Assembly: GCA_030657355.1 (NCBI GenBank)
Contig: CP131056.1
Coordinates: forward strand, 947,001-1,011,000
Length of the DNA: 64,000 bases
DNA from: Radicibacter daui
GTDB lineage: Bacteria; Pseudomonadota; Alphaproteobacteria; Radicibacterales; Radicibacteraceae
Direction: 5' to 3'
This document shows, in pieces, positions 19,866-28,323 of the stretch. The notes under the pieces were generated by a model that saw only the letters and a program-made list of their open reading frames with translations, ran no database searches and was not told where the DNA came from. The position numbers and the translations under genes are program-made. Within the stretch, counting starts at the first letter, position 1. Every line of letters begins with the position of its first letter.

Positions 19866-20363
19866 TTATTGGCCCGGCGCCTCTTCAGGGGCCGCCATCG
19901 CCGCCAGCGCGGCGCCTTCCAGCCGGTAGAAGATTTTCTCCTCTATGCGGGCCGCGCCGATCCGGTCGTAGAAGGCCAGTGCCCGCCCGTTGCTGCGCTC
20001 GGCCGTCCAGTCCAGCCGGGCGCAATCCAGCTCCGTGGCGAGCTGCGCCAGATAGCGGACAAGCGCGGAGCCGACCGCGCGGGAGCGCACAGCTGCCGAG
20101 ACGAAGAGGTCTTTCATGAACAATGTGCCTCGCCCTTCCGGGCCCGGATAGACGAGGGCGAAACTGGCAAAGCCCGCCGGCTTGCCGTCCACAAGGGCGA
20201 TCACCGCTTCCGCACTGCCGCTGGCCGGGGCGAGCAGGGCGCGGGTTGCGGCTGTTCCTCCCTCGGGGCTGCCGGAATAATGCGTCAGGCACTCCTTCAT
20301 CAGGGTTTCCAGCGCGGCGAAATCCCCGCCGCCTGCGCGTCTGATGGCCAGGCCTTCCTGCAT
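19866..20363 (-). CDS. GNAT family N-acetyltransferase
   Basis: About 165 residues with the GNAT fold: a beta-strand start (LAIRRAGGGDFAALETLM), a long central region with FASFALVYPGPEGRGTLFMKDLFVSAAVRSRAVGSALVRYLAQLA containing the acetyl-CoA loop R-x-x-A-V-G-S/A-L (equivalent to Q/RxxGxG/A), and the C-terminal NGRALAFYDRIGA motif. It resembles the spermine/diamine acetyltransferase-like subgroup. ATG 20363 is chosen over two upstream codons because GAGGG lies about 11 bases before it. It may be the last gene of the minus-strand sugar cassette, 99 bases after thuA, or independent. Confidence 0.85.
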   Translation of the reverse strand: MQEGLAIRRAGGGDFAALETLMKECLTHYSGSPEGGTAATRALLAPASGSAEAVIALVDGKPAGFASFALVYPGPEGRGTLFMKDLFVSAAVRSRAVGSALVRYLAQLATELDCARLDWTAERSNGRALAFYDRIGAARIEEKIFYRLEGAALAAMAAPEEAPGQ

Positions 20364-20462
20364 GGTGTCGTTTCCCTCGAGCATATGGACGCCCGCGTGC
20401 CTCACGGCGCGGGTGCCGGCGACACTACGGTCCTGCGCGCCGGAGGGCCAGCGGGTGCGGCG

Positions 20463-21104
20463 TCAGCGTGCCGCCCACAGCATGCCCCGCCGCAGGATTT
20501 CCTTCATCTGCGGCACCTGAAATTCGCTCGAGACGTGGCCGAGGGAGGAATAGAACACGCGGCCCTTGCCATGGTGGCGCTTCCACACCACCGGCATCAC
20601 CACCCCGTCGATCCAGCTGGCGTGCTCGCCGGTAAAGGTGGTCGTCGCCAGCACCTCGTTGGAGGGGTCGACATGCATGTAATATTGCTCGGACCGGTAG
20701 GCGAAGCTGTCGATGCCCGCCATGACCGGGTCGTCCGGCCGGGTGACATCCACCCGGTAGTCGATGACATTGCCGGGATGCGCGACCCACTGGCCGCCAC
20801 ACATGAACTGATAGTCCACCGCCTCGCGGAAGGCATCGCACATGCCGCCGTGGTAGCCGGCAAGGCCGACGCCGCTTTCCACTGCCTTCGTCAGGTTGCT
20901 CACCTCCTCCTTCTCGATCTTCGACATGGTGAAGATCGGCACGATGAGGCTGAGGTCGCGGATAGAGGGGTCGGCAAAGGCTTCGGTCGTGTCTTCGACA
21001 TAGACCTTGAAATCCGCCTCCTCCAGCATGCCGCGGACGATTTCGGCACCCTGCTGCGGCTCATGTCCGCTCCAGCCGCCCCAGACGATCAGCGCTTCGC
21101 GCAT
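20463..21104 (-). CDS. ThuA-like protein (trehalose-utilisation family)
   Basis: A 213-residue protein of the ThuA class I glutamine amidotransferase-like fold. Recognisable sequences are ALIVWGGWSGHEPQQGAEI at the start, GVGLAGYHGGMCDAFREAVDYQFMCGGQW, HPGNVIDYRVDV and the C-terminal GKGRVFYSSLGHVSSEFQVPQM. ThuA proteins accompany sugar oxidoreductases in disaccharide catabolism but lack a firmly known reaction. ATG 21104 has AGGAAGG about eight bases upstream. It follows the Gfo/Idh/MocA gene in the same direction, and the 65-base gap contains three direct repeats. Confidence 0.93.
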   Translation of the reverse strand: MREALIVWGGWSGHEPQQGAEIVRGMLEEADFKVYVEDTTEAFADPSIRDLSLIVPIFTMSKIEKEEVSNLTKAVESGVGLAGYHGGMCDAFREAVDYQFMCGGQWVAHPGNVIDYRVDVTRPDDPVMAGIDSFAYRSEQYYMHVDPSNEVLATTTFTGEHASWIDGVVMPVVWKRHHGKGRVFYSSLGHVSSEFQVPQMKEILRRGMLWAAR

Positions 21105-21120
21105 TTCCCGTTTCCTTCCT

Positions 21121-21162
21121 TTGTTTTCTGGCCTTTGTTTTCTGCCGATTGTTTTCTGCTGG
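21121..21162. repeat. three tandem copies of a 14-base unit
   Basis: TTGTTTTCTG occurs at 21121, 21135 and 21149, exactly 14 bases apart, with the remaining four bases variable. It lies in the short gap between the oxidoreductase stop and the thuA ribosome binding site. Confidence 0.8.
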
Positions 21163-21169
21163 CGGCCGC

Positions 21170-22276
21170 TCAGGCGAGCTTGCCATCCCGAATGCTTTCG
21201 GCCAGCGGCGCCGGCCGCTCCACTTTGGTGGTGATCTCGACATGCCGCCCGGTGCTGGCGGAGGTGCCGATGGCTTCCATCACCTCCAGCACATGCAGCG
21301 CCAGCGCACCGCTGGCCCGGTGCGGCCGGTTCTGGCGGATGGCAAGCGCCATGTCGGCAACCCCGAGGCTGCGATAATTGCCGTCGGCATAGGGCATGAC
21401 CGTCGCCACGCCCTGCCATTCGCCGCCTTTCTTGAGGTACTGGATGTCGCCGCCGAAATAGTTGGGGTCCGGCACCGCCAGCGTGCCTTCGGTGCCGTAG
21501 ATCTCGAGCGGCACATGCTTGTGGGCGGCAACGTCAAAACTCATGCCGATCTGCACCACGGCACCATTCGCGAATTCCAGCATGCCGGTCACATGGGTCG
21601 GCACCTCCACCGGAATGTGCGTGCCGTTCAGCGGCTGGCTGGTGATGAGCCGTTCCTTGCGCAGCATGCTCGCCATGCCGGTAACGCGCGCAACCGGCCC
21701 CAGCAGGTTGACGAGGTCGGTCACATAGTAGGGGCCCATATCCAGCATCGGGCCGCCGCCCGCTTCGTAATAGAAGGCCGGATTGGGATGCCAGCGCTCA
21801 TGGCCCGGACACATGAAGAAGGCGGTGCCGCCCACCGGCGTTCCCAGCACGCCCTCGTCCACCAGCCGGCGGCAGGTCTGGTGCGAACCGCCCAGGAAAG
21901 TGTCCGGTGCCGAACCGATGCGCAGCCCGGCCTTGTCCGCGGCTTCCATCAGCTTCTTGCCGTCGGCGAAGGCGATGCCGAGCGGCTTTTCGGAATAGAC
22001 ATGTTTGCCCGCCGCCAGCGCTTCCTGCCCGACCGTCACATGGGCGCGTGGCACCGTGAGGTTGACGATGATCTCGATATCATCGGCGGCCAGAAGGTCT
22101 GCCAGCGGCCTTGCGCTAACGCCGAACTCCGCTGCCCGCGCTTCGGCTGCCGCCGGGTTCATGTCGGCAATCCCGCGCACCTCCAGTACGGAAAATCCCT
22201 GCATCGCCTTCAGATAGGCGCCGGAGATATTGCCGCAGCCGATGATGCCGATACCGACCCTTTCGCTTGCGCTCAT
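21170..22276 (-). CDS. Gfo/Idh/MocA-family NAD(P)-dependent oxidoreductase
   Basis: About 368 residues. An N-terminal Rossmann domain starts with GIGIIGCGNISGAYLKAM, has the EKPLG-type signature YSEKPLGIA near residue 98, and a C-terminal alpha/beta domain with GGGPMLDMGPYYVTDLVNLLG. Members oxidise or reduce sugar hydroxyls with NAD(P). The gene lies between the ROK regulator and thuA, the pairing seen in ThuA-ThuB-type disaccharide oxidation loci. ATG 22276 is supported by GGGAGG seven bases upstream. Substrate unknown, probably a glycoside delivered by the ABC permeases encoded divergently. Confidence 0.93.
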   Translation of the reverse strand: MSASERVGIGIIGCGNISGAYLKAMQGFSVLEVRGIADMNPAAAEARAAEFGVSARPLADLLAADDIEIIVNLTVPRAHVTVGQEALAAGKHVYSEKPLGIAFADGKKLMEAADKAGLRIGSAPDTFLGGSHQTCRRLVDEGVLGTPVGGTAFFMCPGHERWHPNPAFYYEAGGGPMLDMGPYYVTDLVNLLGPVARVTGMASMLRKERLITSQPLNGTHIPVEVPTHVTGMLEFANGAVVQIGMSFDVAAHKHVPLEIYGTEGTLAVPDPNYFGGDIQYLKKGGEWQGVATVMPYADGNYRSLGVADMALAIRQNRPHRASGALALHVLEVMEAIGTSASTGRHVEITTKVERPAPLAESIRDGKLA

Positions 22277-22345
22277 GGTTTTTCCTCCCCGTAAGTGGCC
22301 GGCCGCCTGACTGGCGGCTCTTTGCCTTGTCATGACCCCCGGAAA

Positions 22346-23566
22346 TCAGCCGGCGCTGCCGCTTCCCATGCGCCGTGCCGGGCCGGTCGTGCTCCAGGGC
22401 GCGCCATAAAGTTCGCACAGGGCGATGGCGGCGGCGCCGCGTGCCCAGACCTCGTCTCCGACCGGGTCGATGATGAGGTCGGCAATTCCCTCCAGCGCTG
22501 GCGGCAAGGCAGCCGCCAGCGCTGTGCGCAGACTGGCCAGCAGATGTTCGCCCAGCACCAGCGCCGAGCCGACAAGGATGACGCGCGGCGGGGCGAACAG
22601 ACCGACCAGATTGCCGATGGCCACCCCCAGCGCCTCACCGGCTGCGGCAGCTGCCGCGCCAAGCCGGTTATCGCCGGCATCGATGAGTTCGCGGATGCGC
22701 GCCATGCCGCCGCCAAGGCGGATGACGTCACGCAGGCGTCCGTCGTCGTTCACGGCGGCGGAAAGCGCGGCTTCGCCGGCATGGGCAAAGAGCCGGGCTT
22801 CCGGCTCCGGCCGGGCGGCCAGCATCATCTCGCCGAGATTGAGCGAAAGACCGCGTGCGCCGCGGAAGAGCTGCCCGCCATGCATCACCCCAAGCCCCAG
22901 CGATTGCTCGAGGCTGACGAGCACGAAATCATCCAGTTCGCGCCCGTGCCCGAACCAGTGCTCGGCCATGGCGATGGCATTGGCTTCGCCTTCCACGATG
23001 GTGGGGCGGCCGAGCCGCTGGCTCACCGCCGCGGCGATCATCACCCCGCCATCCTGGAAGATGGGGCTGGAGCGCACGCAGCCGGTGCCGTGTTCCACCA
23101 CGCCCGGCACGGCAATGGCAACGGTGCTGATCTCCTCCAGCGCAAGGCCGGCATCGACCGCGCAGCGGCGCACCCCGTCCTCTATCAGGTCGGCGATCAC
23201 GTCCGGGGGCTGGCGGTCGACGCGTACCGGCAGCACCAGCTCGGACAGCACGTCGCCCTGGAAGTCGGTAACGGCAAACACAAGCCGGCTGCCGGAAACC
23301 TTGGCGCCTACCACCCGTGCCGCGCCGGGGTTCAGCTCCAGCATCACCCGCGGCCGGCCGCGCCCGCCATTGCGGATGTCGCCGACATGGCGCGGGGCGA
23401 TCAGCCCGTCATCGATCAGGCTTGCCGTGATCGCGGAGACGGTGGTTGAGGAAAGCTCGGTGTGCTCGCTGATCTCGATGCGTGCCAGCGGCCCGTGCCG
23501 GCGGATGGTGTCCAGCACGTGAAAGCGGTTTATCGCGCGCATCAGTTCTGGATCGGCGGTCTTCAT
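22346..23566 (-). CDS. ROK-family transcriptional regulator
   Basis: The 406-residue protein has an N-terminal winged helix (VLDTIRRHGPLARIEISEHTELSSTTVSAITASLIDDGLI, about residues 15-55) and a ROK sugar-kinase-like domain with VVGAKVSGSRLVFAVTDFQG, VAIAVPGVVEHGTG and VEGEANAIAMAEHWFG. The usual ROK zinc cluster of cysteines is not visible, so it is probably a regulator without kinase activity. It is divergent from the sugar-binding protein gene and upstream of the oxidoreductase, so it likely represses both arms in the absence of its sugar. Its N-terminus begins KTADPELMRAINRFH, as in many Mlc/NagC/XylR-type members. Confidence 0.92.
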   Translation of the reverse strand: MKTADPELMRAINRFHVLDTIRRHGPLARIEISEHTELSSTTVSAITASLIDDGLIAPRHVGDIRNGGRGRPRVMLELNPGAARVVGAKVSGSRLVFAVTDFQGDVLSELVLPVRVDRQPPDVIADLIEDGVRRCAVDAGLALEEISTVAIAVPGVVEHGTGCVRSSPIFQDGGVMIAAAVSQRLGRPTIVEGEANAIAMAEHWFGHGRELDDFVLVSLEQSLGLGVMHGGQLFRGARGLSLNLGEMMLAARPEPEARLFAHAGEAALSAAVNDDGRLRDVIRLGGGMARIRELIDAGDNRLGAAAAAAGEALGVAIGNLVGLFAPPRVILVGSALVLGEHLLASLRTALAAALPPALEGIADLIIDPVGDEVWARGAAAIALCELYGAPWSTTGPARRMGSGSAG

Positions 23567-23710
23567 CGGAGTCCGTTTCCGGGGCGAGGGGGCTGGATAT
23601 TTTATTAGGGATACGGATTAAATGGCGTTCCGTAAAGCGAGAGATTGCGCAGGAAAGGGTGTTTCCAGCCGTTTGCGCTGCAATAATTAACATAAGATTG
23701 CGTTGTTGCC

Positions 23711-23740
23711 TTGACAGGGTGGGGTCTGGGGGCATGATTT
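23711..23740 (+). promoter_or_regulatory. probable promoter of the sugar ABC operon
   Basis: TTGACA (23711-23716) is a perfect -35, followed after 18 bases by TGATTT (23735-23740), a weaker -10. It is 50 bases before the binding-protein start, within the divergent region shared with the ROK regulator. An imperfect inverted repeat with TTTA/TAAA ends at 23600-23621 could be an operator, but this is only suggestive. Confidence 0.5.
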
Positions 23741-23791
23741 AATGCGTGATGCGAATAAAATAACAGCATCCACACAAGCGGAGGAAACCCC

Positions 23792-25093
23792 ATGACCAAC
23801 CGGACATTCCGCCGGCGCGGGGTCGCTGCTGCGGCGTTCGTCGCCGCCACGACCGCTCTTGTTGCCGGCAGTGCCCTGCTGCCGGGCCCCGCCCGGGCCG
23901 ATACCACTGTCAAATGGCTGCATCTGGAGCAGAACCCCTCGATCGCCACTTACTGGGCCGGTATTGCCAAGGCCTATGAGGCCCAGCATCCCGGCGTGAA
24001 GATCGAGATGCAGTACCTGGAGAACGAGGCCTACAAGGCCAAGCTCACCACCCTGCTGCAATCCAATGATCCGCCCGACATCATCTACACCTGGGGCGGC
24101 GGCGTGATGCAGGAGCAGGTGAAGGCCGGCGTCCTGCGCGATATGACCGGCATGCTCGACAAGAGTTACGCCGACAGCTTCTCCTCGGCGGCCTGGAACG
24201 CCCTCAATTACGAAGGCAAGCAATGGGGCATCCCCATGCTCGTGAGCCAGGTGGGCTTCTTCTATAACAAGGAGCTGATGGCCAAGGGCGGAGTCGATCC
24301 GGCGGCCGTCAAGACATGGGATGACCTGCTGGGGGCGGTCAAGAAGCTGAAGGCGGCGGGCGTCACGCCCATCATCGCCGGCGGTGCCGACAAATGGCCG
24401 CTGCATTTCTACTGGTCGTATCTCGCCATCCGCCTTGGCGGCAAGCAGGCGTTTGACGATGCGCTGGCCGGCAAGGGCGACGGCTTTGCCAGCGACACCT
24501 TCGTCAAGGCCGGCGAGCTCTTCAAGCAGCTGGTCGATCTGGAGCCCTTCCAGCCCGGTTTCCTGGGGGCCACCGCGCCCGATGCCTATGGCCAGTTCGG
24601 CGATGGCAAGGGGGCGATGGAGTTCATGGGCAACTGGCTCTACACCAGCCAGAAGACCGGCTCGGCCAGCGGCAAGGGCATTGCCGACGATAATCTCGGT
24701 TTCCTCTCCTTCCCGACCGTACCCGGTGGCAAGGGCGAACCGACAGACACGCTGGGCGGCATCAATGGCTGGCTGGTGACCAAGAAGGCGCCGGACGCCG
24801 CCATCGATTTCCTCAAATTCTTCATCACGCTCGATCATGAGCGCGAAATGGCGGCGCAGGGCTTCTTCATCCCGGTGGTGAAGGGGGCGGATGCGGATAT
24901 GAAGAACCCGATCTTCCGCGCTGTCGCCGCCAACCTCGCGGCCTCTAAATACCACCAGCTGTTCTATGACCAGATGCTCGGCCCCAATGTCGGCCGTGTG
25001 GTCAATGACGTTTCCACCAACATCGCCGCCGGGACAATCAGCCCCAAGGATGCGGCACAGCAGGTCCAGGACGCCTGGGCGCTGGAGCACTGA
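23792..25093 (+). CDS. ABC transporter sugar-binding protein (family 1)
   Basis: The 433-residue protein has an N-terminal export signal with RRR before a hydrophobic stretch ending in ARA, so it is periplasmic; the arginines could be Tat-like. The mature part has the family 1 pattern: VKWLHLEQNPSIATYWAGIAKAYEAQHPGVKIEMQYL, DIIYTWGGGVMQEQ and GAMEFMGNW. It delivers a carbohydrate to the two permeases that follow. GGAGG lies nine bases upstream of ATG 23792. The exact sugar cannot be told. Confidence 0.94.
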   Translation: MTNRTFRRRGVAAAAFVAATTALVAGSALLPGPARADTTVKWLHLEQNPSIATYWAGIAKAYEAQHPGVKIEMQYLENEAYKAKLTTLLQSNDPPDIIYTWGGGVMQEQVKAGVLRDMTGMLDKSYADSFSSAAWNALNYEGKQWGIPMLVSQVGFFYNKELMAKGGVDPAAVKTWDDLLGAVKKLKAAGVTPIIAGGADKWPLHFYWSYLAIRLGGKQAFDDALAGKGDGFASDTFVKAGELFKQLVDLEPFQPGFLGATAPDAYGQFGDGKGAMEFMGNWLYTSQKTGSASGKGIADDNLGFLSFPTVPGGKGEPTDTLGGINGWLVTKKAPDAAIDFLKFFITLDHEREMAAQGFFIPVVKGADADMKNPIFRAVAANLAASKYHQLFYDQMLGPNVGRVVNDVSTNIAAGTISPKDAAQQVQDAWALEH

Positions 25094-25186
25094 CAGGGGG
25101 TGTTCCGGAAGAATGGTCCCTGCCTGTCCGCTGCCCGTTGCGGGCGGGCGGGGATCCTTCGATGAAATGGGGTGGAGACGGTGTTG

Positions 25187-26125
25187 ATGGGTGATGAAAC
25201 CGCCGAGGTGCGGCCAGCACGGCCGGAGCGCTGGATTCCGGGACGGGCAGCCAAATACAGGACGGTCAGGGGCACGGCGCCGGTGCTGATCCTGTTCCTG
25301 CCGCCGGCGTTGCTGCTGTTCAGTATTTTTGTGGTGCTGCCGATTGCAGAGGCGGCGCGGTACTCCTTCTTTTCCTGGAACGGCTACAACAGCCCCGACA
25401 ATTTCGTCGGCCTGCGCAATTACCTGTTCCTGCTGCGCCACGCCGCTTTTCACACCGCGCTCATCAACAACCTGCTGGTTATCGCGGTCTCGCTGGTGGT
25501 GCAGTTGCCGCTGGCGCTATGGCTCGCCACCCTGCTGGCGGACCGCATTCGCGGTGCCAGCATCTTTCGCCTCATCTTCTTCCTGCCCTATGTGCTGGCG
25601 GAGATTGCGGCCGGCCTCATCTGGCGCTTCGTCTATGATGGCGATTATGGGCTCGCCGGTTCCATTGCCGGCTTCTTCGGCCTGCCGGCACCCTATCTGC
25701 TGGCCGATCCGAGCACCTCGATGGCGGCCGTTCTTGGCGTCATCGTGTGGAAGTTCTTCGGCTTTCACATGATGCTCTATATCGCCGGCATCCAGGCCAT
25801 CGACCGCAGCCTCTATGACGCGGCGGAGATCGACGGCGCCACGCGCTTCCAGCTTTTTCGCTTCATTACCCTGCCGCTGCTGGGGCCAACGGTCCGGCTC
25901 TCCATCTTCTTTGCCGTCATCGGCTCATTGCAGCTTTTCGACCTCATCATGCCGATGACGCGCGGCGGCCCGTCTGACAGTTCGCAGACCATCGTCACCT
26001 ACCTCTATTCCTACGGCATCACCCGCATGCGCATCGGCTTTGGCAGTGCCGTCGGTGTCACGCTGTTCGTCATCTGCGTGGTCTTTGCCTTTACCTATCG
26101 CCGGACCCTGATGCGCCATGACTGA
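25187..26125 (+). CDS. sugar ABC transporter permease (MalF-like)
   Basis: About 312 residues with six predicted transmembrane segments, the first at VLILFLPPALLLFSIFVVLPI. The EAA loop is visible as DRSLYDAAEIDGATRFQLFRFITLPLLGP, the docking site for the ATPase. ATG 25187 has GGTGGAG nine bases upstream. The stop overlaps the start of the second permease by eight bases, indicating translational coupling. It forms the channel with the next gene product. Confidence 0.95.
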   Translation: MGDETAEVRPARPERWIPGRAAKYRTVRGTAPVLILFLPPALLLFSIFVVLPIAEAARYSFFSWNGYNSPDNFVGLRNYLFLLRHAAFHTALINNLLVIAVSLVVQLPLALWLATLLADRIRGASIFRLIFFLPYVLAEIAAGLIWRFVYDGDYGLAGSIAGFFGLPAPYLLADPSTSMAAVLGVIVWKFFGFHMMLYIAGIQAIDRSLYDAAEIDGATRFQLFRFITLPLLGPTVRLSIFFAVIGSLQLFDLIMPMTRGGPSDSSQTIVTYLYSYGITRMRIGFGSAVGVTLFVICVVFAFTYRRTLMRHD

Positions 26126-26966
26126 TTTTGCCCCCAAAATCCGCCGCTCGCGCCTCGGCTGGTTCCTCACCTACTTCGCTCTGGTGCTGGTCGCCGCCAT
26201 CGTGTTGCTGCCGCTGGTGGCAACGGCGCTCGGCGGCTTCAAGACGCTGGGCGAACTGCGCACCAACCCGTTCGGCCTGCCGCAGCACTGGGAGTGGTCC
26301 AATTACTGGTCCATCCTTTCCGGGCCGACCTATTGGCGTATGCTCGCCAACTCTCTCATCATCTCGGGCCTTACAGTGTTTCTGGCGCTGGTGGTCGCCT
26401 CCATGGCCGCCTTCTGCTTTGCCCATGTGCACTTTTATGGCTCAGGGCTGCTGCTCAATTATTTCCTCGTCGGGCTGATGTTCCCGGCAGCAACGGCGGT
26501 GCTGCCGCTGTTCATCAAGATCCGCGATCTCGGGCTGCTCGATACCTATATGGGGGTGGTCTTGCCGCAGGTGGCCTTTGCCCTCGGCATGTCCATCCTG
26601 CTCCTGCGCAATTTCTTTCGTGGGCTGCCGGGGGAGTTGCTGGAGGCGGCGATGGTCGATGGCTGCGGCTATATGCGCTTCTTCTGGCACGTCACGCTGC
26701 CGCTCTCGAAGCCCATCCTTGCCACTGTCGGCATCGTGCAGTTCGTCATCAGCTGGAACAATTACCTGCTGCCGCTCATCCTTCTGAACAGCGACGCCAA
26801 ATATCCCTGGCCGCTCGGCATCATGGTCTATCAGGGCGAGTTCACCACCCAGTGGCAGCTCATCCTCGCCTTCATCACCCTTACCATCCTGCCAACCATC
26901 ATCGTGTTTCTGGCGGCGCAGAAATACATCATCGCCGGCCTCACGGCCGGCGCGCTCAAGGGGTAG
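26118..26966 (+). CDS. sugar ABC transporter permease (MalG-like)
   Basis: A 282-residue inner-membrane protein with six predicted segments. The EAA motif is GELLEAAMVDGCGYMRFFWHVTLPLSKP, and the C-terminal end (AQKYIIAGLTAGALKG) is the standard MalG-type tail. It pairs with the previous permease. The usual ATP-binding subunit gene does not follow; the next gene is convergent only seven bases away, so the transporter must use a shared ATPase encoded elsewhere. Confidence 0.95.
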   Translation: MTDFAPKIRRSRLGWFLTYFALVLVAAIVLLPLVATALGGFKTLGELRTNPFGLPQHWEWSNYWSILSGPTYWRMLANSLIISGLTVFLALVVASMAAFCFAHVHFYGSGLLLNYFLVGLMFPAATAVLPLFIKIRDLGLLDTYMGVVLPQVAFALGMSILLLRNFFRGLPGELLEAAMVDGCGYMRFFWHVTLPLSKPILATVGIVQFVISWNNYLLPLILLNSDAKYPWPLGIMVYQGEFTTQWQLILAFITLTILPTIIVFLAAQKYIIAGLTAGALKG

Positions 26967-26973
26967 GGCGAGA

Positions 26974-28323
26974 TCAGAAGAAGCGCAGCGCGCCTTCCGG
27001 CTCGCCGGTAATGGCCTGCCGGGCTTCCAGCGCCAGGAACAGCCCGCCGGCCACCAGCAGCACGGCATTCTGCTGCCGGGCCAGCGTCATTGCTTCATGA
27101 ACGGCAGTGCCGAGATCGTCCTCGACCAGCCGCGCTTGCTTTCCGGCCTTCAGCGCTGCCTCGGCCACGCGTGCCGCCGGGGCGCCGCGGTGGGCGGCAC
27201 GGGTGCAGATCAGCTCGTCCGCCAGTGGGGCGAGGGCGGCCTGCATGCCGTCGATATCCTTGTTGGCGGAGCCGCCGGTCAGCAGCACGATCCGCCGGCC
27301 GAAATAAGCCGCGCGCATATAGCTGGCAATCCGGCGTGCGGCGTCCGGCGTGTGGGCGACATCCAGCAGCACCAGCGGATCGCGCGCCACGGTCTCCAGG
27401 CGCCCAGGGTTGGTGGCGTCAGCAAGCGCGGTCGCCGCAGCTTGCCGGAAGGTCTGGTCGCTGACCCGATGGCCGGCGGCGGAAAGCCAGCTATGGCAAG
27501 CCAGAAGGGCGGTTGCCGCATTCTCGGCCTGATGGGCGCCGGCAAGGCCAAGGGGCTGGCCCTCCCACACCATGCTCCCGAGGCGGAAATCGGCGTGAGT
27601 CACCCCGTCATGGTGATGGACGGTACCGATCTCGATATCGTGCCCCACCCGCAGCAGCTTAAGGCCGCGTAGCCCGGCATAGGCCGCAAGGCGGCGGGCA
27701 AGATCCGCCTCCAGCGGGCCGGTAACCAGTGTGCCGCCATCGGGGCAGAGGTCAGCCTTGTCATAGGCAATGGCCTCCAGCGTGCCGCCCAGCACCTCGG
27801 CATGTTCCAGATCGATGGAGGTGATGACGGCAACCTTGCCGGGAAGGATACGGGTACTGTCGTAACGCCCGCCAATGCCGGCCTCGGCCACCAGAGCCTG
27901 CGGCCGGTTTTCGGCAAAGGCATTGAGCGCGGCGAGCGTAAAGCCTTCAAAGGCGCCCACCTTCTCGCCCGCAAACGCCTCTTCATAAGCCTCGATAGCG
28001 GCAAGGGCGGGGCCAGCCGCCACGGCAAGCGCCTCATCGGTGATGTCCACGCCATCGAGGGCGATGCGCTCATTGAAGCGGACCAGATGAGGGGAGGTGT
28101 AAAGGCCGGTGGAAAAGCCCAGTTCGCGCAGGATACGCTCGCTGAACCGCGCCACGCTGCCCTTGCCGTTGGACCCGGTGATCTTCAGCACCTCAAGCCC
28201 GCGCCACCAGCCGCCGGTGCGCATCTCCTCCGTCAGTGCCAGCATCCGGTGCAGGCCGATACCGCTGCCGAATTTCGGCAGGGCCAATAACTGCTGGACG
28301 ATCTCGTTGGCCGGCGCGCTCAT
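26974..28323 (-). CDS. FolC-like Mur-ligase family protein
   Basis: The 449-residue protein has the FolC/Mur ligase order: the P-loop ITGSNGKGSVARFSERIL, the FolC-type TGLYTSPHLVRFNERIALDG, an ALVAEAGIGGRYDST region, ITSIDLEHAEVLG and the C-terminal LLDVAHTPDAARRI. In standard folylpolyglutamate synthases the last motif is AHNP; here Asn is Thr. FolC adds glutamate to folates, but here the gene is coupled by a four-base overlap (ATGA) to an ATP-grasp ligase rather than to accD, so it may make another amide-linked product. It could still be the cell's ordinary folC. No other FolC is visible in the window. Confidence 0.8.
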   Translation of the reverse strand: MSAPANEIVQQLLALPKFGSGIGLHRMLALTEEMRTGGWWRGLEVLKITGSNGKGSVARFSERILRELGFSTGLYTSPHLVRFNERIALDGVDITDEALAVAAGPALAAIEAYEEAFAGEKVGAFEGFTLAALNAFAENRPQALVAEAGIGGRYDSTRILPGKVAVITSIDLEHAEVLGGTLEAIAYDKADLCPDGGTLVTGPLEADLARRLAAYAGLRGLKLLRVGHDIEIGTVHHHDGVTHADFRLGSMVWEGQPLGLAGAHQAENAATALLACHSWLSAAGHRVSDQTFRQAAATALADATNPGRLETVARDPLVLLDVAHTPDAARRIASYMRAAYFGRRIVLLTGGSANKDIDGMQAALAPLADELICTRAAHRGAPAARVAEAALKAGKQARLVEDDLGTAVHEAMTLARQQNAVLLVAGGLFLALEARQAITGEPEGALRFF

